DNA of 64,000 bases from Luzula sylvatica (taxonomy: Eukaryota; Streptophyta; Magnoliopsida; Poales; Juncaceae), in NCBI GenBank assembly GCA_946800325.1, contig OX326957.1, forward strand, positions 50,959,798 to 51,023,797, read 5' to 3'. The notes beneath the pieces were generated by a model that was given only the letters and a program-made list of their open reading frames with translations, was not told the origin of the DNA and did not search any database. A program made the position numbers and the translations under genes. Below, piece by piece: positions 23,388 to 36,484 of this stretch (positions are counted from its first letter, which is position 1; each line of letters starts with the position of its first letter).

Positions 23388-24988
23388 CTGCAACAGAATA
23401 AGTAGTGTTTTTAGCACACTGTTCAATTAAAATATATTCAATTAACACTATTCAATTAAAGTATATTCAATTAACAGTACAACATAATAAGTAGTGATTT
23501 TAACACACTATTCAACTAACAATAACACACTACAACAGAATCAGTAACAATATTCAATTAACACACAACAACAGAATAAGTAGTATTTTTAACACATTAT
23601 TCAAATAACAGTAACACACTACAACAGAATCAGTAACAATATTCAATTAACAGTACAACAAAATAGGTACTGATTTTTACACACTATTCAACTAACAGTA
23701 ACACACTACAACAGAATCAGTAACAATATTCAATTAACACACAACAACAGAATAAGTAGTGTTTTTAACACACTATTCAACTAACAGTAACACACTACAA
23801 CAGAATCAGTAACAATATTCAATTAACAGTACAACAGAATAAGTAGTGATTTTAACACACTATTCAACTAACAGTAACACACTACAACAGAATCAGTAAC
23901 CATATTCAATTAACACACAACAACAGAATAAGTATTGTTTTTAACACATTATTCAACTAACAGTAACACACTACAACAGAATCAGTAACAATATTCAATT
24001 AACACACAACAACAGAATAAGTAGTGTTTTTAGCACACTATTTAACTAACAGTAACACACTACAACAGAATCAGTAGCAATATTTAATTAACACAACAAC
24101 ATAATAAGTAGTGTTTTTAGCACACTATTCAACTAACAGTAACACAATACAACAGAACCAATAACAATATTTAATTAACACACAACAGCAGAATAAGTAG
24201 TGTTTTTAACACACTATTCAACTAACAGTAACACACTACAACAGAATCAGTAACAATATTCAATTAACAATACAACAGAATAAGTAGTGATTTTAATACA
24301 CTATTCAACTAACAGTAGAACACTACAACAGAATCAGTAAAAATATTCAATTTACACAGAACAACAGAATAAGTAGTGTTTTTGTAACATATTATTCAAC
24401 TAACAGTAACACACTACAACATAATCTGTAACAATATTCAATTAACACACAACAACAGAATAAGTAGTGTTTTTAACACAATATTCGACTAACAGTAACA
24501 CACTACAACAAAATCAGTAACAATATTCAATTAACACAACAACAGAATAAGTAGTGTTTTTAGCACACTATTCAACTAACAGTAACACAATACAACAGAA
24601 TCAGTAGCAATATTTAATTAACACAACAACAGAATAAGTAGTGTTTTTAGCACACTATTCAACTAACAGTAACACACTACAACAGAATGAGTAACAATAT
24701 TCAATTAACAGTAAAACAGAATAAGTAGTGATTTTAACACACTATTCAACTAACAGTAACACACTACAACAGAATCAGTAACCATATTCAATTAACACAC
24801 AACAACATAATAAGTAGTGTTTTTAACACACTATTCAACTAACAGTAACACACTACAACAGAATCAATAACAATATTCAATTAACACACAACAACAGAAT
24901 AAGTAGTGTTTTTAACACACTATTCAACTAACAGTAACACACTAAAACAGAATCAGTAACAATATTCAATTAACAGTACAACAGAATA
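23388..24988. repeat. About 90-bp satellite array 3
   Basis: The longest block of the satellite, about 18 units, with some units shortened. It ends directly against the inverted UBP-derived units at about 24990. Confidence 0.92.
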
Positions 24989-24989
24989 A

Positions 24990-25475
24990 AAAGGCAATAC
25001 TGACCTTCGACAACTAGATGCTGTACTGATCCTTCGACTACGGAACCCTGTAATCACAAAATCAATCCATCTGTTTCACATTTACATTCCAGCCCCCAGG
25101 AAAGTTAATTTTTTTATAAAAAGGCAATACTGACCTTCATTTAATCTTGTAATTCTTGCAAAGAAATTGGTGGAGCTCTTTCACGTCGTGTCGCATGAAC
25201 GGGTCGTGCACGCCCCACCCAAACGACTTTGCCAATTCAAAAAGCTGATGTACCGATCCTTCGACAACAGAATCATGTAATCACAAAATCAATCCATCAG
25301 TTTCACATTTACATTCCACCCCCTAGAAAAGTTAAAAAATTAATAAAAGGCAATACTGACCTTCATTTAATCTTGTAATTCTTGCAAAGAAATTGGTGGA
25401 GCTCTTCCACGTCGTGTCGCATGAACGGGTCGTGCACGTCCCACCCAACCGACTTTGTCAATTCTTTAGTCAACA
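24990..25475 (-). repeat. Two UBP-derived units in inverted orientation
   Basis: The same 226-bp unit as in 17168-18872 but on the minus strand: about two units, the first lacking part of its exon. Together with the plus-strand array they bracket the RIP/satellite block as inverted repeats. The last unit is cut in the middle of the 'ELTKSFG' codons at about 25465. Confidence 0.88.
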
Positions 25476-25479
25476 TGCT

Positions 25480-26290
25480 AATTTCGTTACATTGTAACTT
25501 GTAAAATAAACTTTGCAACGCTGATGGTATGCTCCCTGATGGTGTAGCCAGAATCAGAAAAGGAAAGGGTTACTACAGAAAAATATTCTATCACGAGATA
25601 ATCAAATAAGGAAAGGGTTTTATTTGACCAGCCGAAATGATATTTATGCTGCAAACAAGAGACGGTGTATCACTAGATTTAAGAATGCGCATTTGTAGAT
25701 CTTCACTGGTCAGCAATGAAAGCCGAAATCGACCGCATACAAGTAAATCCTGGGGTAGTAACCGGAGGCAGTGGCACTGTTGAAATGAGGGCTGTGTTTC
25801 CATTTATCACCTGGAGATGCTGATGAGCGCTCATTGATGACATAAAAGTAGGAAGTGAGCTCATAGGATAAATTATGGAAGAAATAAGGACAGTCTCCAG
25901 AAGATGTGGCGGAGGTGGATAAGGTGAGGCGTTGGCGTTACCATGATAAATAAATCGTGCGGGGCAGTAGAGTAAAAGGGAAGACTCTGGGAAGAAATAG
26001 GTGAAATAGGGGCAAAATTGGCAAGTGGGAAATGTTTTAGAGTTGTAAAGTAGCTGTAGAGAGTGACAAGACAGAAGAGACGGGATGTCATGTGAGTTGG
26101 CTATGCAACAAAACCCTAAGTAGGGTGTACTGAAGATAGGTGTATGGACATGGCATAGCACAATGGTGCACGGATTATAAATAGAAAGCATGTCAAAACA
26201 TTGCAGAGGTGGGCCGGATTCTGAAGATGAAGATTTAAGAGGGATTGAGGGCCCGCGAGATTCATTGTGGGGATAGTATAGATATATAGA
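25480..26290. other. No recognisable gene
   Basis: A less AT-rich stretch with several overlapping open frames on the minus strand (the longest 26356-25703). Their Pro/Ser/His-rich translations look like composition artefacts, and no family is recognised. Confidence 0.4.
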
Positions 26291-26291
26291 A

Positions 26292-26735
26292 ATTGTAGGG
26301 AATTCATCCCTTTCCGGGCCCGCGCAGCAGATATGAAGGTCCAGTCCGGTTCCCAAAATTCAAGATCACGCCATAACTTCGAGGGTACGATGCAATAGAA
26401 GGATAGACGATTACCAGCGTGAAATTGATCACGCACGACGGGTTGATTGCTCGCATCATTTCATTCCCCGGTGTCACGTTGGTGACTAGCCCGCGCGTCC
26501 CATACCACACGTCTCTCACCGTCTTGACACACCTCCGGTTGTCTTTCGTGTGTCCCACGTCCACACTCTTCCACAGCCAACAGTTTTGCTCATTCGGTTT
26601 GATCACAATCGGAGAGCCACAAGTGTCGCTCCTCTACTTGTATCCACCGTGAGTCGGAGTTCGTCGGTCGCGGGTGCAACTGCCTAGACGCTGCACCGGC
26701 GAACTTGCTTGATTAGATCGATTTTCTACGCACTC
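26292..26735 (+). repeat. Dispersed repeat, inverted partner at 37316-37694
   Basis: About 440 bp, with an inverted diverged copy of about 380 bp inside the second CAD copy. Landmarks on this strand are 'gggcccgcgcagcag', 'ggttcccaaaattcaag' and 'gcttgattagatcgatttt'. The following sequence (AGAGAGAG run, 'cgaaagttgtagataatc') recalls LTR retrotransposon flanks, but no LTR pair, primer-binding site or polyprotein is visible. Class unknown. Confidence 0.6.
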
Positions 26736-26823
26736 TTTCGCACTCTTTCGCTCTTAGAAAGAAGACTCTTAATATTCTTGATTAATCTTATTAATTCCAC
26801 AGGTTGGACTGAATGAATTGACT

Positions 26824-26845
26824 TAGAGAGAGAGAGAGAGAGAGA
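26824..26845. repeat. (AG)n microsatellite
   Basis: About 22 bp of AG repeats. Confidence 0.9.
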
Positions 26846-27394
26846 AACATTCTATTTATATCACATAGGATAAGGATGGACCAAAATGTATGTATATCTC
26901 GTACACACCTTTTCAGACAGAAAACTGCAGACACCCTTTCAGTATTCTGTTGAAACGAAAATATTAAATAATTCCAACCAACTTTGAACACACGAAAGTT
27001 GTAGATAATCTTATTATCTTTCCAACCAAATTTGGCCTGGCCCAATTGGAGTTCGTATGCGAAAGTTACGGACGTTTTACTAACTGTATGTCAAACAGTC
27101 GCACCCTTTCGGTATTCCATTAAAACGACACTGATACTTCGCTCAAATTAAAAATACTTCTATATGAAAGTTCTAGATAATCTTATTATCTATCTAACCC
27201 AATTTGAACCATTCAAATTGGAGTTTTCCACTGAAAGTTATGTCAGTTTTACCAAATTGTTTCTTATGCCTACGGACGCGTACGTTCGTTTACCCTTGTG
27301 TACACTTTTACGGTTGATCCGAAACTGTATTTCCTTCAGAAATATAATACAGTAATGACATATGGAAATAATATAGTAAAGATATATAGAAATA

Positions 27395-28060
27395 TAGAAA
27401 TACCATACATTGCTATACAGATGCAGAGCCGGAAGTGCATCCACAGCCACCAGATATGCGTCTCCCAATGAAAACTCGACCAAAAACCTCCTTTTCCTAA
27501 TTCCATCTCGACACGGTATTATGGCGAAGCTACTTGTACCTGAAAAATCAAAGATTAATACTTTAGAGAGATGGTATTAAACTAATCGAGAAAAGCAGGA
27601 TCAATACGAAATATAGAAATACCATACATTGCTATACAGCTGCAGAGCCGGAAGTGCATCCACAGCCACCAGATATGCGTCTCCCAATGAAAACTTGACC
27701 AAAAACCTCCTTTTCCTAATTCCAACTCGACACGGTATTATGGCGAAGCTACTTGTACCTGAAAAACCAAAGATTAATACTTTAGAGAGATGGTATTAAA
27801 CTAATAGAGAAAAGCAAGATAAATACGAAATATGAAAATAACATACATTGCTATACAGCTACAGAGTCGGAAGCGAATCCACAGCCAGCAGATATGCGTC
27901 TCCCATTGAAAACTGTCCAAAAACCTCTTTTTCCTAATTCCAACTCAACACGGTATTATGGCGAAGCTACTTGTACCTGAAAAACCAAAGATTAATACTT
28001 TAGAGAGATGGTATTAAACTAATCGAGAAAAGCAAGATCAATACCAAATATAAAACTCTC
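27395..28060. repeat. 219-bp unit repeated three times
   Basis: Three tandem units start near 27400, 27620 and 27840 ('catacattgctatacag', then 'gagccggaag', then 'gcgaagctacttgtacc', then 'ttagagagatggtattaaac'). The first two are about 97% identical and the third is more diverged. No coding sense is recognised. Confidence 0.9.
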
Positions 28061-28149
28061 AAGACCAATATATTGGCATCCACAGCCAGCAAATATATAA
28101 CTAACCTGAAGAAACACTAGCAAGACAGTACCCAAATCTAGCATCATTC

Positions 28150-28857
28150 ATCACACATCGCAATGCAACAGTTGCAGAAACTATATCTCGAGGCATACTA
28201 CATGTCCCACTTAAAGCCAACCTCTCGCAAGAAGCTACTCACGAACTTTCCAACCTAGCACGCCAGAACTTCAACGAGCTAACAGAATCAATGGACAGGG
28301 TGTCATGGGGCATTACACCGACCGGAAACACAAAATATGTTTTTTCAGTAAAAGGCCTATACAACTTACTAGCAAATCGGGGTGTTCGAACACAGTGGTC
28401 GACTAAATTATGGAAATTTAAGGCGCCAAACAAGGTACGAATCTTCGCCTGGCTCCTCATGGATAAAAAATTGTGGACACAAGATCGACTTTCGCATAGA
28501 GGGTGGCCGAACTGCGAACGATGTGTGCTATGCGACAACAACGCAACGGAGGACCACGCGCACCTCTTCCTACACTGTCCTTTCGTTGTTCAAATATGGA
28601 AATCGGTACTTCGACAATGTGGAGTCTCCCAGCCAGAATGGGCATCAACACAGTGGAGATTCTGGTCAAATAATAATCGATGTGTCCTGGATAACGACAA
28701 ACAGAAGTGGAGTTCCCTATGGCTAGCAACGCTATGGAATGTGTGGAAAACATGAAACGACAAGATCTTCAACGACAAAGAGCCAAATGTAGGAATAACA
28801 ACAAACAGAGCTTTCCTAGATGCAGATCTCTGGATCACCAACTGTATTTGATTGTTT
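28150..28857 (+). pseudogene. LINE retrotransposon 3' ORF fragment (zf-RVT domain)
   Basis: An open frame from about 28150 codes the reverse-transcriptase zinc-binding domain found at the C-terminus of plant L1-type LINE polyproteins. Visible motifs: FSVKGLYNLL, then KAPNKVRIFAWLL, then the metal-binding C-x2-C (CERCVLC), then H-x4-C (HLFLHCPF). The frame is broken by a TGA at 28753-28755 and then stays open to about 28857. Neither reverse transcriptase nor endonuclease is present, so it is a 5'-truncated copy. A 3' UTR with A-rich ends follows to about 28970. Confidence 0.87.
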
Positions 28858-28999
28858 TTTTTTTTAAATTTGCAGTTTTTACATATCGTAAATCACCAAT
28901 GTAAATAAAACACTTCTTTTTCATTTCTTTCAATATAATCTAGGGAGGCAATCCACTCCCATTTCAAAAAAATATATTGGCTCTCCATCACGAGTGAAG

Positions 29000-30050
29000 G
29001 ACAATAGAATTAAATAATCCCCTCCTGGCTTCTAGCACTGCAAGATGAAAACTTTTAATAAGTTGTTATTTCGAAGTATAAAATATTAAATCCGGGCTGG
29101 AGAAGAAATCATTTCATGTCAGAACATTAATACATCTTGAAGATATAATCCAGACCTTAAAACGATGCATGCAGATCAAAGATCAAAAATCATGAAGACA
29201 AACAAGAATATATTGTGCTGCAAAATCTAAAACTGATTTCTTCGAAACCAAATGATATGCAAACTCAGTCCAATTAATACAAAAAAAACATCTTAATAAG
29301 TTATACATGCAAGAAATAGAAAATAAACATAAGCCTAACACAACAATCAAATCAAATCTCCTACAATCAGTGAAGGACCACAGATGTGAGGACTTAAACC
29401 ATCTTATATCAGTGAAAATATTAATCTGTTAAGTTACTATGTTAACAAGTAAAAAACGTTAAATCTGAAATGTAGATGAAATCAGTTCAGATCAGATCCA
29501 TAATAGATTTTGCAAGATCTGAATTTAATCCTTATAACTGTGCATGTAGATCGTAGATCCAATCACGAAGAAGAATATAAAAAAGAAAGATTGAAAACGA
29601 AAAGAGAGTATTATGTATTTCTGCAAAAAAAACGTAAAATTGTTTTCTTGAAAAAACGAATAATATACAAATTAAATCCAAATAATACCAAAAACAGGTT
29701 TAAACCTAAACCATACAAAATCTCACAACAGTCGAATCAGGTATACATCACGATAAAGGAGCATAAATTATGCAAGATCTAGATTCAATCCTTAGAACTA
29801 TGCATGTAGATCGTAGATCCAATCACGAAGAAGAATGAAAAAATATTGAAAACGAAGAAAAGAGTATTATATATTTTGCAAAAACGTAAAACTATCCTCT
29901 TGAAAAACAAAATAATAACTAAACTAAATCCAAATAATACCAAAAATAGGTTTAATACCTCCAACATGCAAGAAATAGAATTAAACCTAAACAAGAAAAA
30001 AATCTCAGAACAGTCAAATCAGGCTTTACCATAGATTTTAGAACTAAACC
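29000..30050. repeat. Degenerate approximately 270-380-bp repeats, no gene
   Basis: Related blocks begin near 29150, 29510 and 29770, each with 'atgca(t/c)gtagatc', 'tcacgaagaagaat' and later 'aatccaaataataccaaaa'. Their frames are A-rich and not protein-like. Confidence 0.6.
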
Positions 30051-30054
30051 CTAA

Positions 30055-30430
30055 GGAGCTGTTTGGTTGAAGCTTTGAGATATGACTTGGAATATTATAT
30101 GTCAATGAATTCTATTCCATGGAATAGCCATGGAATCTACAATAGTCATGTTTTGTTGATGCATATTTTTTTCCTACAAATTTAGAAATTATGTGAAATG
30201 AATAATTTTTTTGGAATAATTTTAATTTTTAATATTTAAAGAGATAGAATGCACATGGGAATAGAGAAAAGCCACCAATTTTGGTGGTAATACTATTCCC
30301 ATGAAATATGCGCATGGGCATCGTCGATGACGTTACTTTATTACCTGATGTCTGAATCAAACATGAAAATGGAATAAATTAAGATGGATGCCAAGGCATA
30401 GTAATTTGAAAGCACAAACCAAACACCCCC
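30055..30430. mobile_element. PIF/Harbinger (Tourist-like) MITE, TAA target duplication
   Basis: 376 bp with terminal inverted repeats: left GGAGCTGTTTGGTT, right end AACCAAACACCCCC (the inverse starts GGGGGTGTTTGGTT). It is flanked by TAA at 30052-30054 and 30431-30433. The 3-bp TAA/TTA duplication and the GTTTGGTT ends are typical of Harbinger/Tourist MITEs. No transposase. Confidence 0.88.
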
Positions 30431-30499
30431 TAAAGTCGTTCCGGCAAGGTTTGAACTCGGAAAAAGAAAAAAGAGAGGAAGAGGAAAGAATTAGCGTGA

Positions 30500-30502
<3 letters not shown>

Positions 30503-30533
<31 letters not shown>
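30503..30533. repeat. (AG)n microsatellite
   Basis: An uninterrupted AG run of about 30 bp. Confidence 0.9.
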
Positions 30534-30534
<1 letters not shown>

Positions 30535-30537
<3 letters not shown>

Positions 30538-32617
30538 AATTTGGGGAGGGAATACAGAAGACGAACAGACCCCACCAACCCAACGTTAGCGTTACTTCCT
30601 CGTGCCCTAAAATCCTCCGGTACTCTGTAATATACCGTGGCAAGATCTGAGCCGTTAAATCTCGCAGACCAAGACCATGCAGCAGTAATACTCAACATCC
30701 AACATCCAACGACGGAAATATCAATGGATGCGTTCCCTCTTCTAAAACAGGAAAGTAATGAACATGAGAATTAATTTTATGCTTTTTTTGCAAAAACAAA
30801 TTTTTTTTTTAATTTTATGCTTTTAAGCACACATAAAAAAAAAAAAACTTTATGTTTGCTGTAAAACTAATTTATTGGGAATTTACTCTATATAATATAA
30901 TTTCCATGCTAACTCATTCGAAAATATACATAGAAAACATAACATACCGTGGGAAGTTACTTCTTCGGTGAAGTAAGGCGTTTAAGTATGGATCAAATTT
31001 TAAAATACTTTTTTATGATTACTTTGCTTGCATAAATAGAACGTAAATTATACAACAAACAATAAAATATTTAAACTTTTATGGAAGTGATGGATTATTT
31101 TATTTGTAAAACAAGTAAATGACTCGTTACGTACGAGATCACACAAATGTGAAGAAATTACATGTAATCCGAGACGAAAGGTTCCAAGTATAAAATTAAT
31201 TCCTCTTCTTCTTTACACTTTACATGCATAAACATCTGTAAATAGTAAATCTCTTCCGTATAACTCCGAATAAAACAAATATCATTTATTAGGATATATA
31301 ATTTAGTAGGCCAAGTATGCACTTACAAACATATTCCACATAATTAATACCGAATTATATTTTTATTTGTATTTGAATGAAAATAATGAATGGGACACAC
31401 ATTAATTAATATCATATTCAACCATTCGGTGCTAATTATGTGGAATATGTTTGTAATTGTAGACAAAATTAGTTTCGTACTTCTGAAAACAAGATCTTAT
31501 ATTGGAACTCTTTGTCTAATACGATTTATTTGTATCTTCTGGAAAAATACAAAATTGAACCGAAATCGATAAATCGAAGTGCATAAACTGTTCAGCTGAA
31601 CCATTCCAGTTAAATCGAACGATCGGACCGAAAAAATCGAAATTGACAGATTTGGTTCGGGTTTTCAAATAAATCGAATCATTTATAAAAAAAAATCTGA
31701 TGAAACAAAATCATGTTCAATAAATATAAATTCTTCGAAAAGTAGTTCTTTGAAAATCTTATTTGTTCGTGATAACAAAATTTCTTATATAAAATATTAA
31801 ACATATTTATCATCCATGACAAAATATTTATGACCGATGTGTCATAACATTTTTATTTTCAAATATCCCGCTGTGGGTTAAAATTAATCATGAATGGTGT
31901 CAAAAAAATTTATGACACCGTCCATGGTTAACTTTAACACCGTCCATGGTTAACTTTAACACAATATGGAGATATTTGAAAATTAAAGTTTGGCACAATG
32001 TTTTTTTTTTAGTTTCCAAAAAAAAAATAGAGGATTTTTTAGAACATCCAAAAAAAAAATAAGATTTTTTTTTAAAAAATTTCTATTAAAAAAAATCGAT
32101 ATAATTGCAAATTTCTAAAATTTTATCCGAACAACAATTTTATATATTTATATCTACCTTATTTTTCTATATGTTTCGTGATTTTTAAATTGTAGATCCT
32201 AGACTATTACTATGCTATGAATTCCTTGTGTGTTATAACTAATTGATTTTCTGCATAATTTGACTTTTAATATTAAAGTTAAAATTAAAATTAAAATATT
32301 AAACATATTTATCAACCGGTATGCATTTTAGAGGCCATATACATATACAGTATCCCCTTATTTCATCCAAACACTCTCTATTTCCTAATTAATGGTTAAT
32401 TATTGAAATAATTAATAATTAATAAAAAAATACTTCATTAATAGTTAATTCATATATAATTAAGAGTTTTTCTTTCCTACACCAAAACTTTCTTAACCCT
32501 TCATTGTGTTAAATCCAATGGCTCATTTTAGTTTCATTAACCGGTTGGCTTTAATCAGCCGGTTAAAATTCCCAATGAGTAGCTTTCAAAAGTTTAGAAA
32601 ATTTTAGGCAAGGGGTA
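30535..32617. other. Gene-free AT-rich stretch
   Basis: No gene recognised. A short block of 'aaatcgaa/ggttcgg' motifs at 31555-31690 resembles the GGTTCG-rich elements at 45217-46337 and 47272-47763. The phrase 'accgtccatggttaacttt' is repeated twice at about 31915-31955. Confidence 0.4.
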
Positions 32618-34780
32618 TCTATCTAATATATAATGCAAGGGGATTTGCTGCCTCCTGGTGCAGCCACGTCACCAGGGGCCTATTTGTATAATATATAATG
32701 CAAGGGGATTTGCTGCCTCCTGGTGCAGCCACGTCACCAGGGGCCTATTTGTAAAAAAAAAAAAAAATTTTACATTTTGGTCCTTTTTTATTTACAAATT
32801 GGTCCTTTTTTCGAAAAAAAAATTACATGTTGGTCTTTTTTTTTTACATTTTGGTCCTTTATATTTGCATTTTGGCCCTTCGAAGTTTTGAAATTTACAT
32901 TTTAGTCCAGGCGCCTCAAATTGGTCCTATTTTTTTTTAAAAATTATATTTTGGTCCTTTTTTCACATTTTGGTCCTTTATATTTGCATTTTGGTCCTTC
33001 GAAGTTTTAAAATTTACATTTTGGTCCTTTATTATTTTTCTTGCCTGGTGCAGCCACGTCACGAGGGGCCTATTTGTAAAAAAAAAAAAAAATATATTTT
33101 GGTCCTTTTTTATTTACAAATTGGTCCTTTTTTCGAAAAAAATACATTTTGGTCCTTTATATTTGCATTTTGGCACTTCGAAGTTTTGAAATTTACATTT
33201 TAGTTCTTTTTTATTTACAAATTGGTCCTTTTTTCGAAAAAAAATTACATTTTGGTCCTTTTTTTTTTACATTTTGGTCCTTTATATTTGCATTTTGGTC
33301 CTTCGAAGTTTTGAAATTTACATTTTAGTCCAGGGGCCTCAAATTGGTCCTATTTTTTTAAAAAAATTATATTTTGGTCTTTTGTCACATTTTGGTCCTT
33401 TATATTTGCATTTTGGTTCTTCGAAGTTTTAAAATTTACATTTTGGTCCTTTATTATTTTCCTTGCCTGGTGCAGCCACGTCACCAGGGGCCTATTTGTA
33501 AAAAAAATATTTTTTTTACATTTTGGTCCTTTTTTATTTACAAATTGGTCCTTTTTTCGAAAAAAAATTACATTTTGGTCCTTTTTTTACATTTTGGTCC
33601 TTTATATTTGCATTTTGGCCCTTCGAAGTTTTGAAATTTACATTTTAGTCCAGGGGCCTCAAATTGGTCCTATTTTTAAAAAAAAATTATATTTTGGTCC
33701 TTTTTTCACATTTTGGTCCTTTATATTTGCATTTTGGTCCTTCGAAGTTTTAAAATTTACATTTTTGTCCTTTATTATTTTTCTTGAAAAACTAAAATAA
33801 AATTATAATAAGTTGAACAATATTAATAAAAGAACATCTTGCAAATATTTAAAAATAAAATATCACAAAACTATTAAAAAATACATAAAAAGAAAACTAA
33901 AATAAAAAATAGATGTTTAAATAGATATTTTCTATGAATATATTTGCAAGATGTTTATTTATTATCATTTAATGTTAGTTTTTTTATGAATAAAGAATGT
34001 AATATTAAAATTATATAAACAAAATATGTAATAATTTAAATTTTTTTAAATCACTACGTGTTAAGAAGTGTTTATGAATTTTCTTAAAATTAATAAAAAA
34101 TAACAAAAATAAGTTTTAATTATTACATATGAGATTTGGAGGGTATTTTGGGAAAAAAAAATTAATATCATCCATAAGGAGTATTTTAAAATAAAAGTTT
34201 GGTAAAGAGTTTTTTTTTTTTGGAATTTACGAAAAGACAGAGAATTTTTTATAATATCCAAAAAAAATTAGGGGGTTAAAAATATACCAAATCATGGATG
34301 TGCGAATAATCATGACATAATTTAAATTAAAGGTTCGAACGAAACGGTTAGCGACGACATCGTCAAACTTTGTTGTTGGCTGACCACACAAAGGACGAAA
34401 AATATTTGTGCTAAATATGTAGCGAAATTAAGGATTTGTGAAATTAAAAACACTCTTTTTTTCAGCAATGTTTTCTGAACTATTATATTCTTAATAAATT
34501 TCATGACGACTCATTCGTTTTTTTTCCTTATTTTACTTATGAAGTATAAAATATAGATAATTTTTTTAGCAATAACCATTTGAATTATTCAAGAAATCCA
34601 GCCCTTAAAATATTCAAACGATTTTTGCTACAAAATTTCACTCGCACACAACACACTAAATTACACATATAATAATTATTACAAAAAGAAAGTCACATAC
34701 ACAAAATGAACAACATTTTTTTTCAACTACATTACTTATAAACCCGAACAGCCCCGCGCAATTGCGCGGGATAATGCTAG
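32618..34780 (+). mobile_element. Complete non-autonomous Helitron
   Basis: It begins TCTATCTAATATATAATG after a host A (32617). It ends with the hairpin CCCGCGCAATTGCGCGGG, ATAATG, then CTAG (34777-34780) before a host T. TC...CTRR ends, a 3' hairpin and insertion between A and T define Helitrons. Length 2163 bp; no Rep/helicase coding. The 5' 60 bp ('ggggatttgctgcctcctgg', 'gtcaccaggggcctattt') is duplicated in tandem at the start, and shorter parts recur near 33045 and 33465. The 5' half is a degenerate array of 'ttttggtccttt' units. The matching element at 42394-44465 lies in reverse. Confidence 0.92.
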
Positions 34781-35940
34781 TAATAATAATTTCAGTAGAA
34801 GGGCATGTCTGACCGATCTCCTTTCTCCATATAAGGCATGTTTGTTTTGAGGGATTAGATGGGATAGAATTTCGACATTCGGGATAAGCCTAAAATTCCA
34901 TGTTTGATTTGAGGGATTGAATGGGATATGATTTCTTGTTCATGTATTTTGTACTTCCCCTAAAAAAAATGTATTCCAAATACATGGATATAACTATCCA
35001 TGTATTTCATTATATTTATATTATATTATACAATAATAACATTATATTATATACTATCATATAATGTAATATAAGAAAATAAAATTTGAAACAATAAATA
35101 ATATAAAATAATATAATATAATATAATATAATATAAAACATTATAATATAATATACTATAATATAGTATAAAATACAGTATATGTTGATCCAAATTCCTA
35201 CGGTTTGATTATATATGCGGGTGCGGGGGTAATGCTTGATCCAACAATTTTGATGAAGCATCGCACGACCCGAGTGAAGAAGTAAAGAGCGAAAAAATGA
35301 AGAAACATTTGAAGACGACGTGGAATTTCAGATTAGTAATATTATGTGAACTTAAAAAATAAGGTAAACATTTTTATCTTTTTGGTCTACAATACAAAAT
35401 ACACAAACTAATATTCACATACAATCTTACACTGTATTTTATCTAATTGTTTCTTCTTGCTCATCTTCTTTGATTCTTCCTCGAGCAAGAAAAATTAAGT
35501 ATTTCATGGTTTATAGCATATGGGTTGAATTTTTTTTATAAAGTGTTGTCCTTAATTCACCTGTTGCCTCGGTCCGGGAGCTTGCGGGGCTTATCCCGTG
35601 ACCGGCTCTGGTTTTTACTATAGGTTGTTTGGACGCAATTTAAGAAAAAGTAAAATAAATGTTGTAAGAAAATTATAGTAAAATTTGTATAGAAATTGTG
35701 GGAAAAATAAAACTCACCTTTTCGATGAGTTCTTTCTTGAAAGTGGTTGGATAAGTCTTGTTTTCTTGTAATCATGCATTCCGAGTTGTCATAAAACTAA
35801 AGAAAAATCATTTTAGCTACAACTTTACAAATCCTCACACATACTTCTTATCATGGCCGCAAGTGCGAGAATAATTCAGCCCTTTTTAAGATCTTTCAAA
35901 ATTGGATTACGACCAGCCTCTTTAATGCCAATTTAGTCTC
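34781..35940. other. Gene-free stretch with AT minisatellite
   Basis: Two related phrases, 'catgtttg.tttgagggatt', occur at about 34848 and 34902. An AT minisatellite lies at 35020-35170. A GC-richer patch at 35560-35620 is not recognised. Confidence 0.45.
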
Positions 35941-36037
35941 CAGATAGACTGTTATATTATTTGTCTACGGGCTTGTACTCACAAAAATTAATTGGGCTTC
36001 TTCTTTAAGTCATCTATGGATATAACAAAATAAAAAT

Positions 36038-36484
36038 GATGACGCTATTGCAAGACCCAACATGATTAAATTGAGAGCGATTTCAATTTTGTTTTATCAA
36101 ATGATCGTTATACCTTTGTTAATGGTGAATTAATGATTGATATTTCTTACATTTACCTATTAGTTTATTACTTTCCATAAATCATGCAAATAAAATCTTT
36201 CATATATAAAAAATATTTTTATTCTTAATTTTTTCATAAAAAAAAAAATTAAATTATAACATGTCATATATATTTAAATATAAAAATTAATATATATTGG
36301 TTAGATTTGATTTTTTCATAATATTAGGAAAAAAAAAATTGCATTATTCATGAAACATATAAATAATAGTATATAAGTATAATAAATATCAATCACCATA
36401 AATAGGGGTATAGTGGTCATTTGATTAAAAAAATTTGAAATCGCTCTCAGTTTAGCCATGTTAGCTCTTGCAATAGCGCCACCC
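36038..36484. mobile_element. Mutator-like MITE with 9-bp target duplication and empty site
   Basis: Terminal inverted repeats of about 45 bp: the left end starts GATGACGCTATTGCAAGA; the inverse of the right end starts GGGTGGCGCTATTGCAAGA. Both continue into 'AACATG.TAAA.TGAGAGCG'. It is flanked by AATAAAAAT at 36029-36037 and 36485-36493. CAD copy 1 holds a single AATAAAAAT at about 999-1007 and no insert, the paralogous empty site. 447 bp, no coding. The 9-bp duplication points to the Mutator superfamily. Confidence 0.92.

Noticed and set aside
20187..24988. A CRISPR-like array
   Set aside because: Units are directly adjacent about 90-bp tandem repeats without unique spacers, in a plant nuclear context.
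25703..26356. A 217-codon minus-strand frame
   Set aside because: Pro/Ser/His/Cys-rich composition, no recognisable motif, overlaps several other frames, and its start lies inside a dispersed repeat.
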